A stretch of DNA of 64,000 nt from contig JACVCB010000002.1 of the NCBI GenBank assembly GCA_016742255.1, positions 1 through 64,000 of the forward strand, read 5' to 3'. The translations under genes were made by a program, and so were the position numbers. A model generated the notes under the pieces. It ran no database searches. It was given only the letters and a program-made list of their open reading frames with translations, and was not told the DNA's origin. Origin of the DNA: Leptospira sp. Lineage in GTDB: Bacteria > Spirochaetota > Leptospiria > Leptospirales > Leptospiraceae. Below are positions 38,644 through 48,149 of the stretch, one piece after another; position 1 is the first letter of the stretch; every line of letters starts with the position of its first letter.

Positions 38644-40601
38644 ACCAATTCCAGAAAAATAAATGTTAGGTCGTCCTCCCAGTCTTTTATTTCTCGATTT
38701 GAAAATGACTCCAACTCTTGGATGAGTTTTCCCTTAAACAAATGGTTGGGAAGTTCACGGTTTGTTTTTAAAAAATCGATAAGGCCTGCATCACCGAACA
38801 TATTTCCTTTGGGATCAAAACATTCCAGGACCCCATCACTCAAAAGTAAAATGCGGTCTTTCGGGAAAACGGGATATGTGATTTCATCAATTTGGATTTC
38901 AGGGAACACACCTATAATTTTCCCTTTGGGATGGACTTTGATGATTTCTCCACTTGCCCTTTGTAAAAATGCACTCGGGTGACCTGCACGTCCAAACCTC
39001 CATACATTTGTAGAACTATTTAAATACAAATAGGAAGCAGTCACATATTGAGGAGAACAGTTTCCGTATAAAACTCGATTCATTCCTTCTAACACCTGTT
39101 TTGGGGATGAAATCGAATCTTTTTGCGTTGTAAAAGCAACTTTACCCATCGCTGAAATGAGAGAAGCAGGAATTCCATGACCAGATACATCACATAAAAC
39201 AATTCCTAGTTCGTATGGATTGGGAGAGTGGTATTCATAAAAATCCCCACCTACATCTTTCATCGGTTGGATGTAAATTTGGATTTGTAATCCTTTGACA
39301 TCTGGATTTGTTTTGGGAAGGGATTGCATGAGAATGTCACGAGAAATTTTCCGTTCCCTTCTAAGGCTTGTGACTTGGGCAAGAGCCAAATCTTTCTCTT
39401 GGCGGAGTAATTGGATTCGATCTGCCAAAGCAAATGCAAATAATGTGATATCAGCAAGGGATGCGATGGGAAATAACATCTCTTCTAAAAATGAATTACT
39501 TGGTAAAATTCCAAACTTGAGTAAACCATATACGATACATGTTAAGAGTAATAAAAAAAATGCGATTGAGATATAATAAAAAGACCTGATACGTTTTTTT
39601 AATCCCCAAACCAACATACCAAATAAAGTAATACAAATACTAACTGATAACCAACTCACACCGATTGATGCTTCAGCGATTCCACCAAACAAAGCGATAC
39701 AAACATTAAATAAAGAGAAGGCACCTAAAAGTTGATACAACCTAGTTGTCCTAGGTAAGCGTGCTTTGATTTTTAAAAAATTAGCTGTGAATAATACGAA
39801 GAAAAAAAGGCAAATGCTAAAAAAGACAGGGATACCGACTCGTTTCCAATAATACGAATTTGGAACAAAAAAGTATCCCCAAAATCCAAGGAGGGATAAT
39901 TGGCCGAGTCCAAAAAAGAAAACATATCCTATATAGAAAAAATAACTTTTGTCTCTGACAAAAAATGCGATTGCTAAATTGTATAAAATGATGATTCCTA
40001 AACTTCCAAAAAATAATCCATAAACCCATTGGTTTAAATAATCTTCTCTTTGAAGGTTCCTTTGGTTTGTGAAAACAATTGAAAACTGTAAGGAGATATC
40101 GGATTTGATTGCTATTAGTATGGTATCTTTTTGGTGTCCCAAACGAAACACAAAATTCCTATGTGGGATTTCTCTTTGGAACATAGGTTGTAAATGCCCA
40201 GATTTAGAAACAATGAAACTGTCTCCATCATGTTTATGATAAAATTCCACCAAATCAATATTATGTGCCTGGATTAAGAGTAGTGGAAATTTTGTTGGAT
40301 TTGGAAATTTTTCTGGATCAAGTCGTAACCATAATGTTCCTTTTAAGAAACCAAAATTGACAAATTCATCTTGGACTTGTTGAAACTTTCCCTCTTTTAA
40401 TACGGAGTCGACTCCCGTATTCGATTTTGTATCGATCCAATAACTAAATTCCTTTGTTGCAATATATTTTTCTCCAATATCTTCCTTATCCATGGAATAA
40501 ACAGGAAAGTTGAGAAAGAAAAAAACTTGGAATAGGAAAGTGATTTTGAAAAAGGATGGCTTCAATGGTAGGTAGGGACAAGGGAAAACTCCCTTGTCCA
40601 T
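38640..40601 (-). CDS. 7TMR-DISM sensor with SpoIIE serine phosphatase output
   Basis: A 653-residue protein with a signal sequence (SFFKITFLFQVFFFLNFPVYS), a DISM extracellular beta-sandwich domain (about residues 40-200; FLKGTLWLRLDPEKF), seven transmembrane helices, a short coiled coil, and a C-terminal PP2C/SpoIIE domain with metal-binding DVGGDFYEY, LCDVSGHGIPASL and LLLSDGVLE. It should sense an extracellular signal and dephosphorylate a STAS-type protein. The frame is open to 40688 inside gltA, so I start at ATG 40601. Confidence 0.9.
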   Translation of the reverse strand: MDKGVFPCPYLPLKPSFFKITFLFQVFFFLNFPVYSMDKEDIGEKYIATKEFSYWIDTKSNTGVDSVLKEGKFQQVQDEFVNFGFLKGTLWLRLDPEKFPNPTKFPLLLIQAHNIDLVEFYHKHDGDSFIVSKSGHLQPMFQREIPHRNFVFRLGHQKDTILIAIKSDISLQFSIVFTNQRNLQREDYLNQWVYGLFFGSLGIIILYNLAIAFFVRDKSYFFYIGYVFFFGLGQLSLLGFWGYFFVPNSYYWKRVGIPVFFSICLFFFVLFTANFLKIKARLPRTTRLYQLLGAFSLFNVCIALFGGIAEASIGVSWLSVSICITLFGMLVWGLKKRIRSFYYISIAFFLLLLTCIVYGLLKFGILPSNSFLEEMLFPIASLADITLFAFALADRIQLLRQEKDLALAQVTSLRRERKISRDILMQSLPKTNPDVKGLQIQIYIQPMKDVGGDFYEYHSPNPYELGIVLCDVSGHGIPASLISAMGKVAFTTQKDSISSPKQVLEGMNRVLYGNCSPQYVTASYLYLNSSTNVWRFGRAGHPSAFLQRASGEIIKVHPKGKIIGVFPEIQIDEITYPVFPKDRILLLSDGVLECFDPKGNMFGDAGLIDFLKTNRELPNHLFKGKLIQELESFSNREIKDWEDDLTFIFLELV

Positions 40602-40617
40602 TTTTGTTAGTATCGTC

Positions 40618-41907
40618 TTACGCTTGTTTTTTTGCTGTTTCGTAAGAAATTTCTTTTGGACCAGTGTAAATTTGTCTTGGACGACCAATTTTTAAATTCG
40701 GGTCTTCAATCATTTCTTTCCATTGTGCAATCCAACCAGGTAATCTTCCCATAGCAAACATCACAGTGAACATGTTTGTAGGAATTCCGAGTGCCCTATA
40801 AATGATACCGGAATAGAAGTCTACGTTCGGATAGAGTTTTCTTTCGACAAAGTATGGATCATTGAGAGCTGCTTCTTCCAATTCTTTTGCGATGTCAAGG
40901 AGTGGGTCTTTGATTCCAAGTTTGTTTAACACTTTGTCACAAGCAACTTTGATGATTTTGGCACGTGGGTCAAAGTTTTTGTAAACACGGTGACCAAATC
41001 CATTCAATCGGAAACTGGAGTTTTTGTCCTTGGCTTGTTCTACGATTTTTTTCACAGACAAACCACTTTTTTTAATCCCTTCTAACATCTCCAAAACTTC
41101 TTGGTTGGCTCCACCATGGCGAGGCCCCCACAGAGCAAGGATCCCTGCAGAAATGGCACCATACAAGTTTGCAAGTGATGACCCTACAAGACGCACAGTA
41201 GAAGTAGAACAGTTTTGTTCATGGTCTGCGTGAAGGATGAGGAGTAAGTTGAGTGCAGAAACAATCTCCGGATCGATGTGATAGTCTTCTGCAGGAACAG
41301 CAAACATCATATTGAGAAAGTTTGATGCATAATCCAATTCGTTTAACGGATGGATGATGGGCTGACCAATCGACTTTTTATACGCGTATGCTGCGATGGT
41401 TGGGAATTTTGCAAGTAGGCGAATGATGGAAATTTCTCTATGTTCCTCATTCATTGGATCATAACTATCTTGGTAGTAAGTAGACAAACAACCCATCATA
41501 CAAGACATGATCGCCATCGGGTGTCCATCTTTTGGAAATCCATTGAAGAGACGTTTGAGGTCTTCATGGATCATTGTATGTTTCGTGATTGAACTATTCC
41601 ATTCTTTGAGTCTGGCATCATTTGGAAGTTTTCCATAAATGAGTAAGTGAGCAACTTCGGTAAAGGTTGACTTTGCTGCTAAATCTTCAATGGGAATTCC
41701 GCGGTATCTTAAAATTCCTTTTTCCCCATCCAAAAAGGTGATTTCACTTGTACATGCACCTGTATTTAAATAACCGGAATCAATCGTAACATAACCTGAC
41801 AATTGGCGGAGTTTTGTAATATCAATTGCCTTCTCGTCTTCACTTCCCGCTACAATCGGAAGTTCATACTCTTTTCCATCCACTTTCAGAATAGCCTTTT
41901 CGGACAT
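40618..41907 (-). CDS. gltA: Citrate synthase
   Basis: A 429-residue type II citrate synthase catalysing acetyl-CoA + oxaloacetate to citrate. The N-terminal beta domain precedes GILRYRGIPIEDLA; the catalytic His region is HADHEQNCSTSTVRLVGSS; further on come WGPRHGGANQEVLEML and GFGHRVYKNFDPRA, and the late catalytic-Asp segment is YPNVDFYSGIIYRALG. The leader carries a hairpin at 41926-41949 and an AGGAGA ribosome binding site. It works with the 2-oxoglutarate dehydrogenase genes at 52-57.5 kb. Confidence 0.97.
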   Translation of the reverse strand: MSEKAILKVDGKEYELPIVAGSEDEKAIDITKLRQLSGYVTIDSGYLNTGACTSEITFLDGEKGILRYRGIPIEDLAAKSTFTEVAHLLIYGKLPNDARLKEWNSSITKHTMIHEDLKRLFNGFPKDGHPMAIMSCMMGCLSTYYQDSYDPMNEEHREISIIRLLAKFPTIAAYAYKKSIGQPIIHPLNELDYASNFLNMMFAVPAEDYHIDPEIVSALNLLLILHADHEQNCSTSTVRLVGSSLANLYGAISAGILALWGPRHGGANQEVLEMLEGIKKSGLSVKKIVEQAKDKNSSFRLNGFGHRVYKNFDPRAKIIKVACDKVLNKLGIKDPLLDIAKELEEAALNDPYFVERKLYPNVDFYSGIIYRALGIPTNMFTVMFAMGRLPGWIAQWKEMIEDPNLKIGRPRQIYTGPKEISYETAKKQA

Positions 41908-41925
41908 ATCTTCTCCTGTATATCT

Positions 41926-41949
41926 CTGTCTATTTCAAAGAATAGACAG
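41926..41949 (-). promoter_or_regulatory. gltA: Hairpin in the gltA leader
   Basis: CTGTCTATT (41926-41934) and AATAGACAG (41941-41949) are perfect complements of 9 bases around a 6-base loop. The hairpin ends 19 bases upstream of the gltA ATG, between the stop of the lytic transglycosylase gene and the AGGAGA site. There is no U-tract, so it is more likely a leader structure or operator than a terminator. Confidence 0.5.
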
Positions 41950-41975
41950 GGGAAAGGGAGGGGAAAAGCCATTTT

Positions 41976-44243
41976 TTACAACTTGTGGTATTTTTTCATG
42001 ATATCGTATGCGTAGTAATTCGAAACCACAATGCGACAATAGTCCCTTGATTCTTTGTAAGGTAAGTCTTCCAGAAAATGATTAAAATCACCGGAGTAGA
42101 CAGATTTTTTCCATTTTCGTAAATTCCCAGGTCCACCGTTGTAAGCAATGGATGCCCATTTCAATTCATTCCCATTCGATTTGAGTAAATAGGCTAAAAA
42201 TTTTGTTCCCAACCGAATGGAAGTATCTGGTTCGTAGAGTGAGTAAGACGAAATTCCCATCCTTTGGGCAAGTTCTCTTCCTGTGGCCGGCATGATTTGC
42301 ATAAGACCACGAGCGTTCGACCTCGATGTTGCTGTTTCCTTAAAAAAGGATTCTTGGCGCATCAGTGCATATACATTGTCTTCTGAGATTCCGTTTTCAT
42401 TCGCGTACTTGGAGACTAAATTTTGGTGAGGCCTTGGATACATCCGAACAGAAAGGGAAGTGGGAAGTAAAATCGGATCGTCTGGGATGAGGTAACGTTT
42501 GAGTAAAGACCTTGTATGAAATGCCGAATAATATGTGTTACGCGTAAGGTCTCCAATTCCAACTAAAATTTCATCTTTTTCATCTTCGGATAAATTTTCT
42601 CTTTTGACATGGAAGTTGACTAGATGGAGACCCAGGCTATCTTCTCCCACGCGGAAGTATTCTTTGGCTAGGTTCAAAAGTTTATGGCCTTGGATCCTTG
42701 AACTCATTCCTCCCAATTTGTTTCCGAGTTCATAAGAGTCCTTTGGATACACAAAACCTAAATTACGGCCAATGAGGGCACTTGATTCTTCCGGAATACC
42801 AGCTGTGTAGGACAGATACTCAAATAAATATTCTTTGTTGTAAGTTGGATTTTCTGGTTTATTGGATTCTTTGATGGTCGATAAAAACTCTTCTCTGATC
42901 ACACGAGTGTAATAGGAACCTGGGCAAAGTGCATAGTATCGTTTTAATTCTTTTTTAAATCGTTCCGTTTCTCCGTTTTCTTTTAAGGAACGTAAATACC
43001 AATACACAAGCCTTCCTTTGACAGGCAAGTTTGGAATTTCAGCGAGAGCTCTTTCAAATTTGGCAAGAGGTGCATATTGTGATTTTTCACCTTTACGATC
43101 GACTAAGTATTCGATCAGTCGGTCTTGGTAAAATAAGTTAAAAGGGTATTTGCCTAAGTATAAAATAAGATTTTCAAAATAGAGTTCTTTCTCACCTAAC
43201 CTGTCGTAGGAAGCAGCGAGCACACGGTAATACCCAGCATCTTTTCCTGGAAAGGTTTTTAAAAGTTCGATGGCTTGTTGGAATTTGTTTTGTTGGTATA
43301 AAGTGTCAGCAAGTGCGACAATCCAAGACGAGTCCATATCTACGAAGGCTTTATTGGCGCGTAAAACTCGAAATAGTTCATTTGTTTTTCCTACTTTGGT
43401 CAGGACAGAAGTTAGGTGTTTAAAACCTTCGTAATAATTCAGACGACTAGAAAAAAGTTCAGGTCTTGAGCGAAACAAAGCTTCTTTGTCATTTGAATTG
43501 ATGGCAGGTAAAAATAATGTGAGCTCTGATGGACTTAATTGTAAAATACTACCACTCCCTTTGTATTTACCCCAATCGGATGCGATCATTTGCACGGTTT
43601 GGTCTTGGAGTCCTTCTTTTTGTAAACAACCAAGCCATTCTTCTGTAGCACCTTTTTCGTCACCTAAAATCAGTTTTGCTTTTCCATATCGATACAAACT
43701 ATCACCCGTTAAAAGGTAACGTTTGTGAGAATCTTGGATGGATTGGACTTTATCTAAAATTTCCTTCCATTGGTTGTTCGAGGCAAGTAATCGGATTTGT
43801 TCATCCAATACTTTTCGACAAATCGGATCTTCTTCCATATTGAGCCGATTCAAAAACTGAATCCGTTCCATTGGAGTTAAAAAGTTTTTTGCTGTGATCT
43901 CGTTGTATAATTTCCAATAACTCAATTTGAAAAGAGTGGTTTGGAAAGGCATGATTTGCGTGAGAATCTTCCTTACTTCTTCTTCATTTGCATCAGTGAC
44001 AAATACACCTCGGATGAGAGATAACAAATACCGAAATCGTTTCTCCTTGTCTCCGTTAGGTGATTTTTCATGGAATTCAATGAGAGTGTATACTTCACTT
44101 TCCCTGGATGGAGATGTATTTCTGAAATGAGATTCAATTTCTCCCCATTGGTGGGATTTGATTAGATACTGAAGGTCTGTTTCGGCAAGTAATGATGTTG
44201 TGAAAAAGAGAAGAATTCTACTTGCTAACCAAAAATGCCTCAT
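41976..44243 (-). CDS. Lytic murein transglycosylase (SLT family)
   Basis: A 755-residue exported enzyme. A signal peptide (RHFWLASRILLFFTTSLLA) precedes a long superhelical region of TPR-like alpha repeats (about residues 30-560), and the C-terminal SLT lysozyme-like domain has VYALMRQESFFKETATS with the catalytic Glu and ARGLMQIMPATGRELA. It cleaves glycan strands to 1,6-anhydromuropeptides in the periplasm. It is larger than E. coli Slt70 (645 residues). It is the first gene of the leftward run leading to gltA. Confidence 0.93.
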   Translation of the reverse strand: MRHFWLASRILLFFTTSLLAETDLQYLIKSHQWGEIESHFRNTSPSRESEVYTLIEFHEKSPNGDKEKRFRYLLSLIRGVFVTDANEEEVRKILTQIMPFQTTLFKLSYWKLYNEITAKNFLTPMERIQFLNRLNMEEDPICRKVLDEQIRLLASNNQWKEILDKVQSIQDSHKRYLLTGDSLYRYGKAKLILGDEKGATEEWLGCLQKEGLQDQTVQMIASDWGKYKGSGSILQLSPSELTLFLPAINSNDKEALFRSRPELFSSRLNYYEGFKHLTSVLTKVGKTNELFRVLRANKAFVDMDSSWIVALADTLYQQNKFQQAIELLKTFPGKDAGYYRVLAASYDRLGEKELYFENLILYLGKYPFNLFYQDRLIEYLVDRKGEKSQYAPLAKFERALAEIPNLPVKGRLVYWYLRSLKENGETERFKKELKRYYALCPGSYYTRVIREEFLSTIKESNKPENPTYNKEYLFEYLSYTAGIPEESSALIGRNLGFVYPKDSYELGNKLGGMSSRIQGHKLLNLAKEYFRVGEDSLGLHLVNFHVKRENLSEDEKDEILVGIGDLTRNTYYSAFHTRSLLKRYLIPDDPILLPTSLSVRMYPRPHQNLVSKYANENGISEDNVYALMRQESFFKETATSRSNARGLMQIMPATGRELAQRMGISSYSLYEPDTSIRLGTKFLAYLLKSNGNELKWASIAYNGGPGNLRKWKKSVYSGDFNHFLEDLPYKESRDYCRIVVSNYYAYDIMKKYHKL

Positions 44244-44291
44244 GCATACTTCCTATGATTACGAATTTAGAGAGGGAAGGTTCCCCTCCTT

Positions 44292-45491
44292 ATGAGCTTA
44301 CAAACAGAATACAAACTGCGCTGGCCAGAATACAGAATCGAATTCCATCCAACGGAAGAAATCCCTAAAAAAGTTTCTCTCCAGGAGTTATGGCCAGACC
44401 TACGTGCCTTTTTTTCAGGTTACCAGTCTCGTTTTGCAAACTATCTCTTCTATTTATCGACCGATTTCTCTGGGGGGTTCAGCCTTTGTTCGGTTCTTTC
44501 CGAAAATGATGCGAGCTTTCGTTTCCACGATCCTGTTTTACAATCACCTACGGCTTTCCCCAAAACAAGTTTGGAACGGATTTGGAAACTCTGCCAAAAC
44601 CGTGAATTTGAGGAAATGGAACGAGAGGATTGGGAACTCATTGGTTATGGACTTTTGTATGAAGGAAATGTTCCTGAATTCCGGAAATGGGTTCTCACCA
44701 CAAAAGAGTTTTTTGGGCAAACCGATGACAACCGTCGTTTTTTAACCCTACTTGGTTGGGAATATTCTGAGGTTCCATTTGAGAACTCCATCTTGCATAT
44801 GTTAGTTGAATATGCAAAAGGCAAATTCGAAAAAATCCATTTTCCAACATTGGTGGATGCTGCGTTACAAGAGTCACATTGGCAACTTATAGGTGTATTG
44901 TTCCATGCTATTGAACTTGGTTTGTTACCTGAAAAGGAAGCATTTCGTGTTTGGAAGTTTATGATTGGATTTTATGAAGAATGGGAAACTTGGGAAAAGG
45001 AAAAGTTCCAGTGGGTATCTTTTGGAAAAATTCCTCCTTTTTCTGCACTTCGGTATGCAAAACGTTATTTGCCTCATTCTGTTTTTTTGAAATACCAAAC
45101 GGACTTAGAGACTGAACTTCGTGGGGATTGGATGAGTGGTAATGAGTTTGGGTATGAACTCACACATACAATGAACCCGTGTATTGATACCGTGGTAAGG
45201 TTTAAGAATGAAGGAGAAGAGTTTGAAAGGGAACTAACATCTGAATATAATTTAAAACCGTATTCTTATCTGATCCCGTTACAACTCGCTTGTATCCAGT
45301 TTGTGAAAAAAGAATATGATCAGTTTTTAAAACTCTATCAAAAATCAGGTAGGCTTAAACACTTACCATTGGCTCTCAATCTGTATTGGAGAGTTTTATT
45401 AGAAAAAGGGGATAATACTTTAAGTTCCGCCATCAAACGTTCGTTAGAGAATGGTCATGAGTCCATTACATTACCGGAAGGTTGGGAATAA
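44292..45491 (+). CDS. Hypothetical protein
   Basis: An unrecognised 399-residue soluble protein rich in Trp, Phe and Glu, with no signal or membrane helix. The alpha-helical pattern (SLERIWKLCQNREFEEMERE, VWKFMIGFYEEWETWEKEKF) could be a solenoid. It starts a rightward operon (stop directly before the coiled-coil gene at 45492) leading to the bactofilin, so a role near cytoskeleton or envelope is a guess. Confidence 0.65.
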   Translation: MSLQTEYKLRWPEYRIEFHPTEEIPKKVSLQELWPDLRAFFSGYQSRFANYLFYLSTDFSGGFSLCSVLSENDASFRFHDPVLQSPTAFPKTSLERIWKLCQNREFEEMEREDWELIGYGLLYEGNVPEFRKWVLTTKEFFGQTDDNRRFLTLLGWEYSEVPFENSILHMLVEYAKGKFEKIHFPTLVDAALQESHWQLIGVLFHAIELGLLPEKEAFRVWKFMIGFYEEWETWEKEKFQWVSFGKIPPFSALRYAKRYLPHSVFLKYQTDLETELRGDWMSGNEFGYELTHTMNPCIDTVVRFKNEGEEFERELTSEYNLKPYSYLIPLQLACIQFVKKEYDQFLKLYQKSGRLKHLPLALNLYWRVLLEKGDNTLSSAIKRSLENGHESITLPEGWE

Positions 45492-46265
45492 ATGCCTCTT
45501 ACGCAAGAACAGATCATGGAACTCTCCAAATTGCAGAAAATGCTAAGGAATTTGGAAAAAATTGAACGTAATGCTAAAAACGATCTTCAAAAAGAACGTG
45601 TAGCCTTTGACATCGAACGTTACAGACGTCGTATGCAAGAAGTTTCTCCGGATGGAATTCCAGATAACTTGGAACAAACCATGCGGAATGCAAAAACGAG
45701 AGAAGAAAATCCAGAAAACCTCAAACACAAAATCATTTCACAATACCCTGTGATGAAAATCACTCCCAATTCCAATGATAGTGAAATCAACCAAATTGGA
45801 ACTCTCATCAATATTATGGATTTGGAATACATTCCAATCCTTGGGGATGCTCATATCAAATTTGACTATTCCCATGCAACAGAACGTGACTCTGTATTAA
45901 AATACATGGAGAACCTTCGTAGGAATATGAAGATCCTTGTGGAAACAATTGAGGAGTATGCGGCCGCAGACAAACAAGAGTTTCGCGAACAGCTCTCTCG
46001 GATGAAAAACAAACAATCTAGGATTTTCATTGCTGAGTCTTTTGAGACCTTGGGTAAGTTCCGCGACTTCCTTGTTGCCGTAAACAATGACATAAAAGAT
46101 GGAAACAATGTCATTATGAACATGGAAGAACCAATCAAATTTAATCCACGTTTTGAAAAGGCAACGGTTTTAGAAGGTCGTTCCATTATGGAAGGACTCC
46201 GCGAATTTGAGGAATTTGCCGAGGAAGCATGTGATTTGATTCGTCTCCCGTCGTTTCGAAAGTAA
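45492..46265 (+). CDS. Coiled-coil protein of unknown function
   Basis: A 257-residue protein beginning MPLTQEQIMELSKLQKMLRN and continuing with a charged coiled coil (EKIERNAKNDLQKERVAFDI). Helical segments with acidic patches fill the rest (EGLREFEEFAEEACDLIRL). It is cytoplasmic. It starts immediately after the stop of the preceding gene and lies upstream of the bactofilin; a scaffold or bactofilin partner is possible. Family not recognised. Confidence 0.7.
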   Translation: MPLTQEQIMELSKLQKMLRNLEKIERNAKNDLQKERVAFDIERYRRRMQEVSPDGIPDNLEQTMRNAKTREENPENLKHKIISQYPVMKITPNSNDSEINQIGTLINIMDLEYIPILGDAHIKFDYSHATERDSVLKYMENLRRNMKILVETIEEYAAADKQEFREQLSRMKNKQSRIFIAESFETLGKFRDFLVAVNNDIKDGNNVIMNMEEPIKFNPRFEKATVLEGRSIMEGLREFEEFAEEACDLIRLPSFRK

Positions 46266-46300
46266 AAAAACCTTTTCATTCCTAGGGGGAAAGAGGACAC

Positions 46301-46314
46301 TGTGAAAAATCACA
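46301..46314. promoter_or_regulatory. CRP/FNR-like palindrome upstream of the bactofilin gene
   Basis: TGTGA-AAAA-TCACA is a perfect 5-base inverted repeat with the four-base spacing used by FNR-type proteins. It ends 19 bases before the bactofilin ATG. It may be a chance match; no activator data are available. Confidence 0.3.
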
Positions 46315-46333
46315 TACACGGACTCGCAAACGC

Positions 46334-46774
46334 ATGGCATTAGTCAAAAATCAGACCGAAGTTACCAATTCAACTATTGGTGAGAATTCTTACTTCAACG
46401 GAAAATTCTTCATCAATGGATCTCTCAAAATTGACGGTAAATTCGAGGGAAAATCCCTCCAAGCCGAACACCTCTACATCGGGGTAACTGGAAAGGTCAA
46501 AACCAATATTACAGCTGCGAGTGTGATCGTAGAAGGGATTGTGGTAGGGAACGTAACGGCTAGAAACCGCGTGATGCTCCTTCCTACTTCTAAAATCCTT
46601 GGGGACATCAAAACTCCCGAACTCATCATCCAAAACGGGGTGATCTTAGAAGGTCGTTGTATGATTTCGAATGACCTCAAACACAGTGCAAAAGACCTCA
46701 TCGAATTGGAATACTCCAAAGACTCACTCAGTGTAGAAAAGATTTTTGGGAAACAACCAAACGCCAAAGAATAA
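46334..46774 (+). CDS. Bactofilin (polymer-forming cytoskeletal protein)
   Basis: A 146-residue bactofilin with a central beta-helix of short repeats (SYFNGKFFINGSLKIDGKFE, LYIGVTGKVKTNITAASVIV, GIVVGNVTARNRVMLLPTSK) flanked by short termini. Bactofilins self-assemble without nucleotide and attach to the membrane or cell wall; in Leptospira they are known to influence helical pitch. The neighbours upstream are the coiled-coil and hypothetical genes, and downstream is pdxA, whose TTG start follows the stop directly. Confidence 0.92.
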   Translation: MALVKNQTEVTNSTIGENSYFNGKFFINGSLKIDGKFEGKSLQAEHLYIGVTGKVKTNITAASVIVEGIVVGNVTARNRVMLLPTSKILGDIKTPELIIQNGVILEGRCMISNDLKHSAKDLIELEYSKDSLSVEKIFGKQPNAKE

Positions 46775-47704
46775 TTGAAAACCATCTTCATTTCGGAAGG
46801 GGACCCGACGAGTATCAATTACGAACTTTTGGGTTCTTCCTTCCCACTCTTAACATCTTTAGGAAAACACCACCGCATTTACCTCATCCGAGGGCCTCAC
46901 AACCAAACCCTTTCCAAGGCCAAACAGCTCACAAAACCCGTAGACGATCCTGGATTTTATTCGATTTCCTGGGGGAATGGAAAACCCAAATCCTTTGTCC
47001 TTGGGAAACCATCAAAAACCTCAGGGAGAATGGCTTACGACTCGCTCCTTGCGGCCATCGACTTCCAAAAACAATTTGGAGGTGACCTCATCACTCTCCC
47101 TCTCTCCAAAGAGTGGGTTCAAAAAGCTGGGGTGAGGGGATTTCGTGGTCATACGGAAACTTTGGCAGAGGCTTACAAACGACCTACCTTTATGATGATG
47201 TCTGGGGAGAGGCTGAATGTGATTCCCTTAACCACTCACGTCCCCTTGAAGGATGTTGTGAAAGAACTAAAATCATTCGATTGGAAAGAACTAAAGAATG
47301 CAATCCTTCGATCTCCTTACCTAAACCAACCTAGCATCGGTTACCTTGGCTTAAACCCACATGCAGGAGAAGGGGGAAAAATTGGCACCGAAGAAACCAC
47401 AATTCTAAAAACGGGAGTTGGTGTTCTCAGAAAGGCAAAATTGACAGTGGAAGGTCCGCTTTCTGCAGATTCTGCATTTTTACCAGGAGCCAAACTGTAC
47501 GATTTGTATTTGGCAGGTTACCATGACCAAGGCCTCATCCCATTTAAATTGCTTGAAGGAAAGAAGGGTGTGAATATAACCTTAGGTCTGGATTTCACAC
47601 GAGTGTCCCCTGACCATGGAACTGCCTTTGGCATTGCCGGAAAAGGATGTGCTGATCCCACGGGACTCATCTCCTGTTTAGAACGACTTGTGGAGACAAA
47701 ATAA
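46775..47704 (+). CDS. pdxA: 4-Hydroxythreonine-4-phosphate dehydrogenase
   Basis: A 309-residue PdxA-type enzyme for pyridoxal phosphate synthesis. EGDPTSINYELL is the N-terminal motif, and the metal-binding His residues lie in FRGHTETLAEA, VIPLTTHVPLK and GYHDQGLIPFK; LGLNPHAGEGG is also typical. It starts at TTG 46775, right after the bactofilin stop. It is slightly shorter than E. coli PdxA (329). The next gene begins just after it, suggesting a shared transcript. Confidence 0.93.
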   Translation: MKTIFISEGDPTSINYELLGSSFPLLTSLGKHHRIYLIRGPHNQTLSKAKQLTKPVDDPGFYSISWGNGKPKSFVLGKPSKTSGRMAYDSLLAAIDFQKQFGGDLITLPLSKEWVQKAGVRGFRGHTETLAEAYKRPTFMMMSGERLNVIPLTTHVPLKDVVKELKSFDWKELKNAILRSPYLNQPSIGYLGLNPHAGEGGKIGTEETTILKTGVGVLRKAKLTVEGPLSADSAFLPGAKLYDLYLAGYHDQGLIPFKLLEGKKGVNITLGLDFTRVSPDHGTAFGIAGKGCADPTGLISCLERLVETK

Positions 47705-47711
47705 AACCAAT

Positions 47712-48134
47712 ATGACTCTTTTGGAAACCTTAGCTTTTCCCGTTTTATTCATTTGGTTTGTGGGACTTCTTCTCACTTTTTTTCGAAAGGACCTTGAACC
47801 ACATTGGAAGTTCTTTTTCTTTCTTGTGTTCTGTTTTTACCTCGTTCAATTTTTCCCTGAGTTTTGGCTCGGGGTCACTCGTTGGAAGGAAAACCCCAAA
47901 GGAGAAGTGCTCCAGTGGATTTCTGCCATGGTGAATTCCATTTATGTGTTTTTGTTTTTTTTATGGCCCCTTGTCCTCATACGAATTTATTATTCTGCAT
48001 CCAATAATTTAAGTAAAACCTTGATTCCAACACTTGCCTATGGGACGGTTCTGTATTGGGCATTATTTTTTCTTTGGACCTTGTATTCAAAAGAGTTCAA
48101 TGAATGGCTTCATCAAATATTTGCAAATAAGTAA
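47712..48134 (+). CDS. Small membrane protein of unknown function
   Basis: A 140-residue protein with about four transmembrane helices (LAFPVLFIWFVGLLLTF, FFFFLVFCFYLVQFF, and two later). I start it at the ATG 47712, seven bases after the pdxA stop; an in-frame start at 47688 would lie inside pdxA. It is in the rightward pdxA-aminotransferase run. No family recognised. Confidence 0.65.
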   Translation: MTLLETLAFPVLFIWFVGLLLTFFRKDLEPHWKFFFFLVFCFYLVQFFPEFWLGVTRWKENPKGEVLQWISAMVNSIYVFLFFLWPLVLIRIYYSASNNLSKTLIPTLAYGTVLYWALFFLWTLYSKEFNEWLHQIFANK

Positions 48135-48149
48135 AGAAAAGGGCGAACA

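Noticed and set aside
46474..46818. Leftward open frame of 114 codons
   Set aside because: It is antisense to the bactofilin gene; repeated beta-helix codons keep the opposite strand open.
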